Source: Trichoplax sp. H2
Taxonomy: Eukaryota; Placozoa; Uniplacotomia; Trichoplacea
Length of the DNA: 64,000 nt
Reading direction: 5' to 3'
NCBI GenBank assembly: GCA_003344405.1
Contig: NOWV01000198.1
Location: forward strand, 1-64,000
The position numbers were made by a program, and so were the translations under genes. Below, one piece after another: positions 1-13,258 of the stretch (the stretch's first letter is position 1; each line of letters begins with the position of its first letter). The notes under the pieces were generated by a model. The model was not told the origin of the DNA, did no database searches, and was given only the letters and a program-made list of their open reading frames with translations.

Positions 1-267
1 ACCCTAACCCTAACCCTAACCCTAACCCTAACCCTAACCCTAACCCTAACCCTAACCCTAACCCTAACCCTAACCCTAACCCTAACCCTAACCCTAACCC
101 TAACCCTAACCCTAACCCTAACCCTAACCCTAACCCTAACCCTAACCCTAACCCTAACCCTAACCCTAACCCTAACCCTAACCCTAACCCTAACCCTAAC
201 CCTAACCCTAACCCTAACCCTAACCCTAACCCTAACCCTAACCCTAACCCTAACCCTAACCCTAACC
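1..267. repeat. Telomere repeat array (CCCTAA)n
   Basis: About 44 uninterrupted copies of CCCTAA (TTAGGG on the other strand) run from the first base to about position 267 with no visible variant units, then stop abruptly in unique sequence. TTAGGG is the ancestral animal telomere repeat. The C-rich strand reading 5' to 3' at the left end is the orientation expected for a true chromosome terminus. No telomere-associated satellite lies between the array and unique DNA. Confidence 0.98.
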
Positions 268-1466
268 CCGTCCACATTGCAATATTTAGTGCATTGATAA
301 GTTAGGATTAAATTTTACCATCAGGCCTTAACAATTGCCATTAAAAATGATCGCCGTATGGTCTAATAGCGATTCGTGCTATCCTTTCTTATTTTAGTCC
401 AAAACGATAATGCGGGTATTGTTATAACCGCGTAATAGTGCGTTTGTGCCTACTCGGTCGCCGTTTTCATACAGCTGCTGATTTATCAGATACTGTGTAG
501 TATATTTTAGATAAATATTCACGATTGCATGTTTCCTAAATAAAATTTAAATTAAATAGAATAGATTTATTACGATCCTTTCATGATCAGCTATTAGATT
601 TGTAAGTCGAAAGAATAACATTAATAGAGTATATTAAAATAGTCGTACTTCATACGAGTACATCAAAATTTTTCAATGACACAGTTTTAATGTACATGAT
701 TATTACTATTGAGGAGAACAATTGCGATATTGCATTAATTATAGTTATCCATTAGAATCTTCAGGAATTTATTGCAAACCACTAATGCAAATTTGAATTA
801 TTCTACCACCAGTATTTGTAACAAATTTATTGCAGCAGTACCGTAAGTAAACATAAGTATGAAACTTTCAACTAGCGATGCTTAAATACGATCTTGCATT
901 TTGTGATACGATCTACTATACGAGTATTTATTGTTGGGGTGTAAGAACAAGTGACGCAATTAGTTCATAAATTTTTAAAATTTCGATAGGAGATAGGGAT
1001 TTATATAAAACAATTTAAGAACCATTCAAAACTTCCTGTGCAACGCTAACAAACAAATCCAAATGAAATTGACAGCAAATTTCTTGTCAACTTAAATTAT
1101 ATTAAAATAATTATCTGCAATTTAAATGTAGTATTATGAATAATAATAATAACATAAATGCGTTCGAGTTTCAAACAATCCGTTATACAAGGTTGACTTT
1201 AAAAGCATCACTAATTCTAATAATTATAATTAGGCCAATAGCAAAGATTCCAGTTTATATTCTATTTAGCATTGACACCATCAAGTCAATCTATTGAAGT
1301 TTCTTTAATCAAATAGTCTCATTTAGTTATTTACAGTATTATATTATCATATTTCATATCATATTATATATACAGTATGCTGCAATACACATAAAACGCA
1401 ACATTTCGATATTGAAATAAATATATAAAATTAAGTACAGTTCGTTTTTACTGAATAATACTAAGT
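268..1466. other. Subtelomeric intergenic sequence, no gene seen
   Basis: This AT-rich unique sequence lies between the telomere and the 3' end of TADA2A. I found no open frame with recognisable protein similarity, no tandem repeat and no further telomere units. It probably contains the TADA2A 3' untranslated region. Confidence 0.6.
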
Positions 1467-4400
1467 TTAGACCCCATTTCCATCAAGAGGATTCGCAGAA
1501 ATCAGAGATTTTTCACATAGAAAGTCGTATAATTTCCTAGTTTTATTTACATCAATTCTAATAAGAACTCGAGCTTGAGCTAGTTTAAGCGAACCTTGCT
1601 TTTGGTGCTCTGCCAATAATATATCTCTGTATTCAATGTAAGCTTTGGGTAAGAGCCTAAGTTGTGAGCACAGCTAAAAACAAGGAGAAATTGCTCAGTG
1701 AGATCTGTACTTCAAACAAAAAGAAATTACTTGAACACAAAAACTTACTTCCTTTTCGTCATCATCTAATTTTTCAAGTTCTGGTGCGCCACTAATATCT
1801 AATCTTGGTGCCGGTTTACGACCTTTATAAAATATCAAGGTTACTAGCGTAAGATGACTTACCTATTTACTAATTGGCATATAATTTCTTATCAGTGCTG
1901 ACTTACGCATAGGTACTATGGGTTTGTAAGGCTCATTTCTGGGTAGATGAAGCATGAATACATTTATTAATAATATGCAAAATGTGTTAGGCAATTACCA
2001 TGATTGAGCAGGAATGTTATGTAAGCTAATAAGAAATTACTAACCCCGCTGTAAATTGTCTATGAATGTAGCGTTGATAGTAAGAAAAGTTCTGTAGTAA
2101 TTAGATATTAAAATAAAAAATTTGAGAGTTGTGATCCTTTATACATACATTGCAGTCGAATCAGCTCACCTTTAGCGCACTTAATGTATCTTCGAGATGA
2201 TGATGTCTCATTCTTTCGTCCTCCCGTTTGCGTTTTAATTGCTCATAAATATTGCATCCTTATATTATACGATTTTATTATCTCATCTTAACTATCGAGT
2301 AATACAGAATTGAATTAATCTACTATAGCAATATTTAGATAGATCGTCTTTACCGCGAATAGATGTAATCCCATTAATTCTATATTCTTTAAGTTTGTTA
2401 ATCCGTTGTAGAAGCTGGCTTTCAACTATTGTTACAAAGATATGACTACTGTAATTAATACGATATCCTTGAGCTATGAGGCAACTACAGTGATCACATA
2501 CACACACGAGGTTATATAGGATACGGTGACATTGATGTATGTGAAGAATATTTATGTTTATTTTTACGGCTACTTACACAGAATTAATTGTATACGTTTT
2601 TCGTAATCTTCAGGGGACAGGAAACGTGCAAAGGTTACGAATTGTTCTCGCAAATTGCTAAATGCATTGATATGGTGTACAAATACAATATTGCTGAAGT
2701 TGTAAAGTTACTGCAAGACATTGGCTAATAAAAAGTACCTACCGAATAGTTCGGTCGGCCCTTCGATCTATTACTGATGTTATCAGTGGAATATATAATA
2801 ATTACATAAGAATGGATTTGGAGCTTGGTATTTTGGCGTATATATTTTACCTTGCTGTTTCTTGATGTTTAATAGCCCGTATTCTTTCACAAATCTAATA
2901 AATGAACAATTACCTTATCATTATACGAATAGAAAAATATTTGTAGTACTCAATGGAATTGCATAATAGTACCTTTTACGAAGCTGTCTTTGCTGCAATC
3001 TAAAGTTATAGATACTCAACATTGCATACTTATATTCTGAAGCGAATGATTAAGAATACATTAAGCTTTTTTACTTATACAGTGACATTTATAAATTACA
3101 TATTACGCTACCTCTCGATATATCTGCATCATTTTCCTCAGGTTCAGCAACATCCTGTAACATACTTTCCGCGAAGTTATCATATTCCTACATCAATTCA
3201 AGTATTTTATTATCACGTTAAAATTATTCCAATACAGACGACTAATAATTTGATCCTTATAAGCTATTTTGCCTTCGTAACATGATATATTGTAGAGGAT
3301 AATTGTTACCGCTGTACTTTATCGCCAATTATAGAATTGTAACTTACAATTTCGAATTCTGCCCTCGGAGAAATATAACCGGCAAGGTCGTACGACTGTG
3401 GCGAATCAATGGTATAGCGACATAGATCTTCATTAGCTACGTAAAATTTATATATATATATTTAATTTTCACTTATCAGGACTTGATACAGCCACAGTTT
3501 GGTTTGACATTACAGATCGATGACAATTCTTGTGTACACTATTAAGAGTTGAATTTACCTTCGTACGTGATAAGTTTTACGGATTCGTTGATTTTAGAAT
3601 CCTGCAATTCGTTCTTAAAGACTGTCAGTTAAACATAAACAAGCTCAATAGTAATTCCAAGAAAGCATGATGTAGAGCATTTCAATAACCCTAACATTAT
3701 AATAGATCCAGGTACGTATTATAAGATATAGACTAAAGAAATTTTCGTCATACGACTGGATTGTACTAGATAATAATTTAAAGGATAGATCTGTTGACTA
3801 CCTGAGTCGACACGAATACTATTTACTGATTCCATCCAATAATTTACATGACAGACAGTAAAATTTCATCACATAATCACTGCCAAAACTTTACGATTTG
3901 GCACGAACTTTACTCTTTCATGTAATAAGTTTCAACTTGACTGATTGCATTTCATAGTCAATACATATATACTATTTTCGCTAAATAACTTTCAATCATC
4001 ACAAGTTTTGTACCTGGTAGTATCCCTTGGGGGTTATTTATATACACGGAATTGTAATGTGATTCACACTCTGAACAGCAAAGACAGAAAAGTGAATAAA
4101 TACGTACAATTTTCTACTGGTCACATCTTATCAATCTCTTTCATTATTATATATATAATTAGAATAGAATTTAATATTAGTAGCCATATTGGGGACTTTA
4201 GTCAGTGAAGATAAATTTAATTGGGTGGATACAACTGACCGTCTTTATTCTTAGTTCTTATTTGTTTGGCTATTTCAGTCCTAGCATTAGCAATTAAAAT
4301 CATAGTGGAAAGTGTTTTACGATATCAAGCCTATGTATGAATTGTGGAGATCTTCTGATGAGCAAATTAATTATACGAAAGAAGAATTAAATGCCGATCC

Positions 4401-5130
4401 ATACCAGTTACCGCATCCAAATTCATTTATCAACTGCAGCAATTTAGTTTCTTCACCAGCAGTCCAATGCGTTGTAAATAGTGTGAAGTTGTTTCTCTGT
4501 CATTGGGATAGCATACACGTATTATATTATTTTCTAGAATGAATTTGTTGTATATGCTACATTTCATACTAATACTTTCGAAATAGCGTAAAAATATGAT
4601 AATAATACATGCAGAATATTTAAACCGAAGTGAATTCAATTCTATCAGATCTGGATGACAGAACTGCAGTACAGCGCTATTGTAATTGTTGTACACTGAA
4701 CAGTTAGTACTTTCTTTAATGTCGCCCTTACCACTATCTCGTAGGAATGATCACTGCAATGTGTACCAAATTCTACTCCACGGGCGAAACACTATATGTT
4801 AAAACATTTAGATATTGCGAATGAATGAATAACCAGCAGCAGGCTAAAATTTGGCTGTAATTAGCCTGCTTGTCACCAATTCCAAAACAGGTTACATTTA
4901 CAATAGAGATTTGTGCTCGTATTACTTTACCACAAGATAAAGCACAGAAAGTTTACAAATCAATCCTATCAAGTTTACTTCACTATTCTACGTATTTCGA
5001 CTACGCGTGTACAGTATGTGTCCATTTATACCTGCAAGCAAATACATGCATTATTACACTGGCTACACAGGATATAAGGCTCTTCCAGTAAGTTTGAACA
5101 TTTGCCACACCATCTCTCGTTAAGAGGCAT
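1467..5130 (-). CDS. TADA2A: Transcriptional adaptor ADA2 (TADA2A-like), 18 exons
   Basis: ADA2 joins the GCN5/PCAF acetyltransferase to ADA3 in nuclear histone-acetylating coactivator complexes. Exons on the minus strand: 5032-5130, 4732-4791, 4405-4496, 4240-4280, 4014-4070, 3559-3621, 3348-3436, 3112-3187, 2973-3036, 2851-2894, 2743-2773, 2578-2657, 2354-2425, 2170-2258, 2045-2091, 1907-1938, 1749-1822, 1467-1673. All splice phases agree and give 438 residues; human TADA2A is about 443. Order: N-terminal ZZ zinc finger (WCGKCSNLLEEPYILCSQC, then CFARGVEF), SANT domain (HWTAGEETKLL, INEFGCGNW), central ADA2 region (QSYDLAGYISPRAEFE), coiled coil, and C-terminal SWIRM domain (LAQARVLIRIDVNKTRKLYD). 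The start ATG lies just before the ZZ cysteines. Apparent plus-strand open frames at 4312-4542 and 4870-5091 are antisense shadows. Exon reading is seen directly; function is from the family. TADA2B is the alternative, but the C-terminal segment fits 2A well. Confidence 0.93.
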
Positions 5131-5258
5131 CTTCGAGATCAATCTAAATGTGTGCAAATCAAATTATGCAACTGCAGCTTGCCAATGCCAATGCCTCCGT
5201 CTGGGAATCTACAGCTTGTGAGTCGATGCATTAGTTCGCCAATCGCCATGTCCGAAAT

Positions 5259-5515
5259 ACTGTACGGTACTACAGTACTGTACTGTACAGTACACTGTAC
5301 TGTACACTGTACAGTACTGTACACTGTACGGTACAGTGCAGAGTACTGTACCATGTTCTGTACTGTACACTGTACAGTACACTACACCAAGTCGGATCAT
5401 ATGATCAAACTTTGATTGGCGGTCAAAATTTGAATTTTGACCGCTCACAACTAGATTCCTGAACACTACAGTACAGTGCTGTACTGTACAGTACTGTATG
5501 TAAAGTGCGGTACGG
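5259..5515. repeat. GTAC(A/T)GTAC palindrome clusters around a hairpin
   Basis: Two blocks, 5259-5382 and 5464-5515, consist almost wholly of overlapping GTACTGTAC, GTACAGTAC and ACTGTACAGT units, each its own reverse complement or nearly so. Between them, near 5418-5443, is a 12-base inverted repeat (GCGGTCAAAATT and AATTTTGACCGC, loop TG). The block starts about 130 bp upstream of the TADA2A start codon and lies in the shared 5' region with KIF22, so promoter function is possible. Related clusters occur at 16551, 54270, 57988 and 61651. Confidence 0.85.
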
Positions 5516-6176
5516 TAGGTTGGAAGAGTGCCTTTTAGATTGGATTAAGCAGCAAAATCGAATTTTGGTCTTGATTGGTTCACTTCGACACCCAATACTG
5601 TTTCATTAGCTACCTACTTTGCCAAAATATAAAGCAATTCATTGGTATAACTACTTTCGGATCAAGTCAATTTCATGAGTATACTGTACAGTGAATGCCT
5701 TAATCAGTTATCTGCTGATCAGTTATATTACTGTGCAATGCTCGGTATTAATTAGCTATAAAATATAGTATACAGTAATCGTAGATCGATCGATTTAGGG
5801 TTCGGGTTATTTATCGTCTTCAAGATTGCTGTACTGGTGACTCTGTGGTGAGTGAGCAAATCTTGTCGTTGTCATAGTTTTCTATAAATGCTATTTCGTA
5901 CTACATGTTGGTTCGAGTAGTGAGAGAGGAGCTATTATAAAACAGAAATCAGGCTGTACATTGCTTCGGTATGCATCACAAACAATATTATAATATGTAT
6001 GCGAACTTATTTATTCATGGTCACTTAGTCCATTAGCAGAAGAGAGCAAAGGATGGGCTGCGCCAGCTCTTTATCTAGTCTCTTAACTCGTTCACTTTGT
6101 ACAGTATTAGCTAAATTATAGCATAACCAATTGAACTAACTTTAGCTATGATCAATTTTACAGATAAACTAGAAAC
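5516..6176. promoter_or_regulatory. 5' flank of KIF22, shared with TADA2A
   Basis: TADA2A (start 5130, minus) and KIF22 (start 6177, plus) are head to head, so the whole 5131-6176 interval is a candidate bidirectional promoter. In this part I see isolated partial palindromes (ATACTGTACAGTG near 5680, GTACAGTAT near 6099) but no other recognised element and no coding sequence. Confidence 0.45.
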
Positions 6177-9100
6177 ATGGCATCTGTCCAAGTTGTTCTT
6201 AGAGTTAGGTCATCAATAGATGATGAATCACCACTAAGGATTTGTGACGACAATCAAACAGTTGATTTATGGAATTATAGATACGACGATACAATTCGCT
6301 TCAAGTTCGTATTACATAATAAGTAATAGAATTCAATGCGGTAATAGTTAAGATTTACAATTAATAATGATGAAATGATTAAGAAAACTCCAATTCAGCT
6401 TCAGTGCATCTTGTTTACGAGTACTCGAGTTCCCGAAACTTTGGTTTTCTCATTAACACTGCAATGATTGATGACTTAATAAATTACGACTATTTTTAGA
6501 TTTGATCGATGTTACAACAGCGATTGCGATCACCAAGAGATCTTTCAAAGATCTATTCAACCCTTACTAAATCACGTTTTCGACGGTCACAATGTCAGCA
6601 TTTTTACCTATGGAGCAACAGGATCTGGTATTGAAACAGTACAGTAGAAACAAATCGATTGATGTTACTGATGTTAATTGTAACCCATGCCGATTTATCA
6701 TAAAATCATACTATTTCATTGATACTTTAAAACTTTTCACGTAGGCAAAACGTATACCATGATAGGAAATGAAAGTGATCCGGGTAATATGCCTAGAAAT
6801 ACCTGTAACAGTAATTTTACCATGTATAAATGAACTGAAATGAAGGTTATAACGGCTAACCATCATTAATTATTTAATTATCGTCACTATAAAAATCCTA
6901 CTGCTACGTGCAGCTTGTCTATAGGAAAGTATTGCGCCTATGTTGATACTGCATGTAATAACGAAACAGCTAGAGACAATTAAATCCTTTCTTTATTAGC
7001 TCTCCTATTCTTTATTGAAATTATTACCTGATATTGTTTGTAGCTATGATAGCTAATATTATTGATTAATCTATCTATATAAATCAAGTACACTTTCCTT
7101 ATATTTCTTTAGGCTTAATCCCCATGGCAGTTAATGAGATTTTTTCTTATACCTCTAAACAACATAAGTTACATAAAAACTGGAAATATAATATTAGCAT
7201 GTCGTACCTTGAAGTTTATCAGGAGAAGGTAACTACGTAGTTTTCTGCAGTAATGCAAGATAAATTTTAACCGATTGGATTCTACTACAATATAGTATCA
7301 TAGATTGCTTAGCATAAATATTGAATAATCACAGTCCACAGTTTCAGTTGTAGAAAAATTTTACTTGTCAAAAACCTCATACATCTCCGTTAATCATAAA
7401 TTTAAAGTCCTTGCAGCTATGTCTAACCCTAAAATTTCTAATGTAGATTTTATTGAATTTAATAATGCAAAATTGATAGATTTACGACCTCATAGCCAGT
7501 GGAAACAAAGATTTAAACTTATATCAAAACAAATCTGGTAAAATTGTTGTCGGTGACTTAGCAGAGTCAGCAATATGTAGTTTTGAAGAATTTTGCAAAG
7601 TCTTTATGAAAGGTAACAACGGCAGGTTAGTAGTATTGTACATACTAGCCTAAATTAAGATAAAATACAAAGTCAACGACAGGCTAAATTACCTTATTAA
7701 TGTAAGCTAGAAGCTCGTGGCTCGTTGGTTATAAAATACTTTCATTAACAGAGTTATGGTATTGTTCATTAAAAATTCATAATTATTTAACTGCTTAACT
7801 TCTCTTATTATTTAGGAGAGTAGCAGCAACAAAACTCAACCGCCAGTCGAGTCGAAGTCATTCCGTATTGCTACTGAAAGTACTGTATCTAACTAGATAT
7901 TTCTAGCAGCAGTTACTTCATCGTTTAATATTCTTCTCTTTCACTACTGAATCGGAATATATTTGTGATGTGCTAGATAGTAATTACAATTGATTGTGTT
8001 TCTACAGGTTGAAAAAACGGATAATTCTACATTAGAGCGATTCAATAGTAAAGTATACTTAATTGATTTAGCTGGATCGGAAGATAATAGGAGAACTGGC
8101 AATAGTGGAGAAAGGTTGTGCTCTTAATTATACTTGTGACTTACAACATCTCTGTTAGTTAGGATATTACATATCGATACACCACATCGAATAATTATAA
8201 TTGCATAATTCATGTTGCTTTATCTCATTACCATGTTGTTATGTAAAATAGATTAAAAGAAAGCGGGACTATCAATTCATCGTTGTTTGTATTGGGAAAA
8301 GTTGTTGAAGCTTTAAATCAGCAACTGGTGAGATTATCAATGTAGTCATTTTTATTCCAGAACTTCTTCGTATGACACAACACCTTTCAATCAATTTCAT
8401 CGCTATTTTAAAAACTTTTATATTGTTTTAATCTGTACAAAATGTTTACATTGACCATGTGTGTTGTATTTATATTCATAATTATGAATTGTAGGCTAGG
8501 ATTCCGTATAGGGAGAGTAAGTTAACTCGACTTCTACAGGTGAGCGATCTTGTAAATATATGCCTAGTAGGTAAGCGAGTGTTATGCGAGTGAATACTAA
8601 TACGCGTATAATTATAATTGTGGATATCTGGATAGGATTCCATTGGCGGTAGTGCGCATTCTTGCATCATAACTACTGTCTCTGCCAGCAAATCAGATTA
8701 CTACAGCACCTATAATACACTCCAATTTGCATCGAAATCCAGAAATATTATAAATAAACCTTTTGCTCAGATTGAAAACATCAAGCCACGTCATGATTTG
8801 TCAGAAACAAGAAAGCGTCGAATTTCCACGGCAGAGGATGATAAAAATAATAAAGTATGTGATCAAATTGCTTTTATATTAATTATATTTTGTGTAATGC
8901 TTTGATCACCTACTGTATTATGTTTCTTGTAATAAAATTATTTTAAAAACCCAGAAAAAGAAATCTTCCGAAATTGTTCATATTGAACACGAAATTGTAA
9001 GTAATATATTTTACAGCAGCGTTTGTATTTAATCATATCTTGGTCTTGGTGCTGATAATCAATCAACTGCAGCAAAAAATTTATGATATTTTTGAGATTT

Positions 9101-10238
9101 TGAAAAAGCTTTATTGCTGTGTCTATTTTTAACTGTAAACTAGATTATTTAGTTTAATAACTAGTTTATGCTATTGCTGTAGGTACGCTTGCATATTTCT
9201 GATCGAATCTTTCATTTTAGGGCACGCATGATAGTTCGCCTGGTATTTCATCCAATAAATGCGGAAAGTAAGTATTATATTATGCTGTGTTTATGTCATA
9301 CTTCCGAATTTCCAGGACTTGCCGACCGATCGAATATCTTCTTTATTATTCCTCCAGTGATACTGAAATTAAGTATCAATTGGCAGAATTTGAAAAAAAA
9401 ATGTTATCAAGGCAGGAGCAACAGACTAAAGCCTTACTCCAGTGTTTAACGAATATGTTTCCTGAAAGCAATTCTCAGCTTGATGGCATTAGATCCAAAG
9501 TAGAAAAGGAATTGGTACATGCATTGCCAAGGGTTGCAACAGCTACTAAGAATAGCGGAGCAGATTCGATAAACGTCTTAAACGGCAAAGAGAATTCAAA
9601 ATTTAATAAACGTCCGGCTGGAGTGACGAAAAATTTGTCTTCTATAGCCCTTAAGCCTATCGAAAATAAACTTGATAACTTGAAGGTTCATCGTCTACAC
9701 AACGTGAATAAACAGGCATTGGACGTAAAGCCGATCACTTGCAGTAAAAAGTTAAGTGATGATAATACCTTATTAGATATGTTGCGGAAAGTCGACGATA
9801 GAACAGCTAGACAAAGTAAGTCTGATTATAATTATTAATTTTGTAATATCAACACTATACTTAATTTACTAGACTTGCATGTATATGATTTTCGTAAATC
9901 TTATTCAAACACCATTTATCAATAGAGGCGTGAAAAGCTAATATTAGCGTTAAGAGAGATTATCAATTTATTGAATTAAAAAGTTAAAACATATGTAAAT
10001 AATTCAGTTTGTTGCTTTTATTTCAGTTGATGATTTACTTCGTATCTTGAACCAAGGAGACTGTAAAAGTTTAACATTACTAAATACTATTGGTAAAAAA
10101 AAAGCTAAAGCCATTATTGACTTTAGGAATATAAACGGAGAATTTTCTGATGTAAGCTCTTTAATATCTTTGTATGCAACATCGACAAATTATGATTTTT
10201 ACTTGATTTCAAAATTTAATCTGTATGCCTATCTTTAA
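6177..10238 (+). CDS. KIF22: Kinesin-10 chromokinesin KIF22 (Kid), 14 exons
   Basis: A plus-end motor that pushes chromosome arms away from spindle poles. Exons: 6177-6304, 6500-6627, 6745-6783, 7113-7228, 7480-7625, 7816-7879, 8008-8114, 8252-8327, 8495-8539, 8636-8854, 8955-8996, 9221-9267, 9316-9815, 10027-10238. Phases are consistent and give 622 residues, against about 665 in human. The N-terminal motor domain shows the P-loop (YGATGSGKTYT), switch I (NRQSSRSHS) and switch II ([19 protein letters not shown]), then [20 protein letters not shown] and [20 protein letters not shown]. The DNRRTGN insertion after the DLAGSE motif is typical of kinesin-10. A predicted coiled coil follows ([16 protein letters not shown]), and the C-terminus has a helix-hairpin-helix DNA-binding motif ([20 protein letters not shown]), as in Kid. 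The small exon at 8955-8996 and the 9221-9267 exon are the least certain. Confidence 0.93.
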
Positions 10239-13200
10239 ACTAATAGATTGCTGGCTTACAAAAAATACCCTGCTTTACCCCTAACACCGTGAGAAAATTT
10301 GTTGAGGTAAACTGTAACTATTAGTATTTAGACTTTGTTTGAGTTAGTTTATTGGCCACGTTACTCGATTTAAGCCAAAAGAGTAAGAAAATTTAGAATT
10401 TAAGTATTCGCCACACTCGCATAACTAAGCTGCTTTAGCATCGATAATATATTTAGCTATACTTATTATAGAAGCTTTGCTTGGTTTTTACATTTTAGTG
10501 CAACATGTTTTCATCGCTTGATGTCATGTGAACCTATGCCAGAGCGATAAAGTCCAAATGATAAAGGATTTATTACTCCTCAAAATACCCCCATTTATGG
10601 ACTCCCTAAAAATACTACCTACTGTTCAGTATGTAGTAAATTGGATCAAATTATGTAATATATTTATATTACTAGGCAGTTCATCAGCCTTTTAATTTAA
10701 AATTGAAGAAGTCGCTGTAATACCTTAGAGTGTCATACTTTAGCATTGAGTCTTACATATATCATGAATTCTTATAATTGACCTGCTTGTCGAAACCACG
10801 TAGAAGAATCACGGTTAGACCTTTATATTCTTGTATAGTATCATTCAAAACATTTCAAAATCATGTAACATAATTTCCTCTATTTTATTATTACGGTAAT
10901 ACACGTATAACAATAATAGGGTTACGCTCATACAAGTTCTGTATTTTATTTGATGTTTCAATTCTATAGACTTTTGAAATTTATCTAGATATTTCTTGGT
11001 TTGTTTAAAATACTCGTTCATCTATAACATAAATATACGAGTATAATTATAATCAATGCGCATGCATTAAATATAAATGAATTTCATGTCACAGTAAACT
11101 TTAAGCAATAAAATTTAATATAACGTTGAGTACCCATTACTGTATTCATCACGGTGACCTATACTCATGACTTCAAACCAATTATCAAGATTTCCATGAG
11201 ACATTTTACTAATTTCAATATTCAACCGTATCAATGATTTGTACTTTGGTAGCAGTGATGTTACGTTTTTTAGTCAAACTAATTTCTGGTAGCGCCACAT
11301 TACAGAATTATAAAAATATTTTCGATCGCATTGCATTTTTAGGACAGTAGTTGTTTGAGGTACTATTAATACCGTTGCTTTGGCTATATTTGCCTCAGTT
11401 ACGAGATTGTAATTACTAGCTTACGGCACGGCCCTGCAATAGCCTGAAACTATTCTTTAACATGTATAAAGCTAAATTGTAATATACAAATATTTTGTAT
11501 AGCAAATCACATAGGATAAAAAATCAGTTCACGTACCAATTAAAACTTGATTCACTAGGTAAGAATTATATTATAATTATTGTTATAAAAGCTAGATTGA
11601 TGGATAAGATATTCTTAAGGTAAAATATAACTGAGGCATTGGCTCGTAGGGTAGTTTTCATGCAGTGGCCTAGTATACTTTAACCTTGTTACTTCCAAGA
11701 GAACAACGATCGAAACCCTGGCATACAGTAAAAGATGATTGACTTGTACAAATAAAGACGAAAAATTAAAGCAAACCTTTACATTCTTGTATAGTTTCAT
11801 TTAAAATATTTCGAGATCATGTAACATAAATCTTTGCGTTTTATTATATAATTAATATGATTATAAATAAGATCACACTTTTTATAAGTTTTGGATTTTA
11901 TCGATTTTTATACGCTATAGAGAGTATATCTTATCATAGAATTTATCTAGGCATTTTTTAATTTGTTGAAATATCTTGTTAACATAGAATCAGTGCACTA
12001 TGCATCAAATGTAAATGGACATCACGTCAGGCTAAAATTAAGCAGTAAATTTATATGATATCGAGTCCCAAATCCATAATCTTACAATAAGATAAGTCGT
12101 TATTATGACGTAAGTGCGTAAATTTTTCAAGATTTTAGTGACATTTTTTAATAAATTTTAATTTTCAATCTAATCAATATCATTACTCTGGTAGGACGTA
12201 GAAGAACTTGTGATAATAGATTCCAGTAAGACACTATAAGCTGTTAATATATATTCAGTGATACTGTCTTCAGTTACAATAGTACTGGGTGGTGCTACCT
12301 TACAGAATTGTAAAAATTTTCCATTACTCCGCATCTATAAAACGGTAGCTATTTGAAGTACTGTGCTGTAAATGCAATTACTTTAGCTATGTCTACTAGA
12401 GGTACGAGATAGTAAGCACCTGGTTTAGGCAGGCTTTTACATCAGTCTGAAACAATTTCAGCTATATAAAATTAAAATACAATATACTAATTTATAGTAG
12501 ATGCTTTTAGTTTCTTGGTATACGTAGAATAGCATTAACATTACTTGATAATTATTAAACTTTGCTCTAATTGGAAAACTAATTATAATCCAGCATCAAT
12601 ACTACAGAATGAGGAGTAAAAACATATTAATCTAATAACAAAATTAATACACAGACATTAACATTATACGCTGTAGATGCACGCCTATACAGACACTGGA
12701 CTATCAAATATATTTTATTTACAGAAGCAAAATTTCTGTACTCGTTTCGCCAAAAATTCATTCAGTTATTACTGCAATCAAGGTAGCGCCCAATGAAATA
12801 TGAATCTTGATAAGTGCTTTGTTAACTGGAATCATATAAAATGCATACGTATACGCTCATATACGATACTGTACATATGTATACAAGGCCTAAAAATTGC
12901 TTTACAACCATATTACAATTATCGCAATAAAAGCATGATAGATGCATAGATATTTTTAAGGCAAAATATAAACGTATGTTACAGAATTTGGACTTGTAAG
13001 GTAATTTCATACAGTAGCTTCGTAGACTTTAATCTTTCCATTTCCAAGAGAATAGCCATCCAAACTGTGACAGTTATCCTCTAAACTGTGAATCTATGAC
13101 AAGATTATAACATTTAACATTTATACGTTCTATTTTCATACAACTCAATATCATTTAGAATTGTAAAATTGGCAATTTCTGATATTATGCAGTAGATTGT

Positions 13201-13258
13201 AACTATCTTTATTTATTATTAGTCCTATAACTAAAAGATAGTACATTATTATGTATAC
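10239..13258. repeat. Diverged tandem duplications, no intact gene seen
   Basis: Blocks about 955 bp apart match over several hundred bases: roughly 10818-11130 resembles 11773-12080, and 11260-11490 resembles 12260-12490. A third match links 11580-11720 with 12925-13070. Identity is moderate with many small indels, so these are old copies. One possible minus-strand exon survives at about 13025-13060 (LDGYSLGNGKIKVYEAT, flanked by AG and GT). Its counterpart near 11680 has an in-frame stop and lacks the splice donor. This may be decayed 3' coding sequence of the neighbouring DHHC gene or of an unknown family. Confidence 0.55.

Noticed and set aside
4843-4873. Small hairpin GCAGGCTA/TAGCCTGC in a TADA2A intron, considered as an RNA gene
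   Set aside because: The stem is only 8 bp with a long loop, common by chance.
4312-5091. Two plus-strand open frames (4312-4542 and 4870-5091) that look like exons of a plus gene
   Set aside because: The opposite strand reads as the ZZ and SANT exons of TADA2A with consistent phases.
5259-5466. Open frames of 71-87 codons through the palindrome clusters (also at 54164-54552)
   Set aside because: They read through simple GTACTGT repeats on both strands, giving Tyr/Cys/Thr/Val-rich nonsense.
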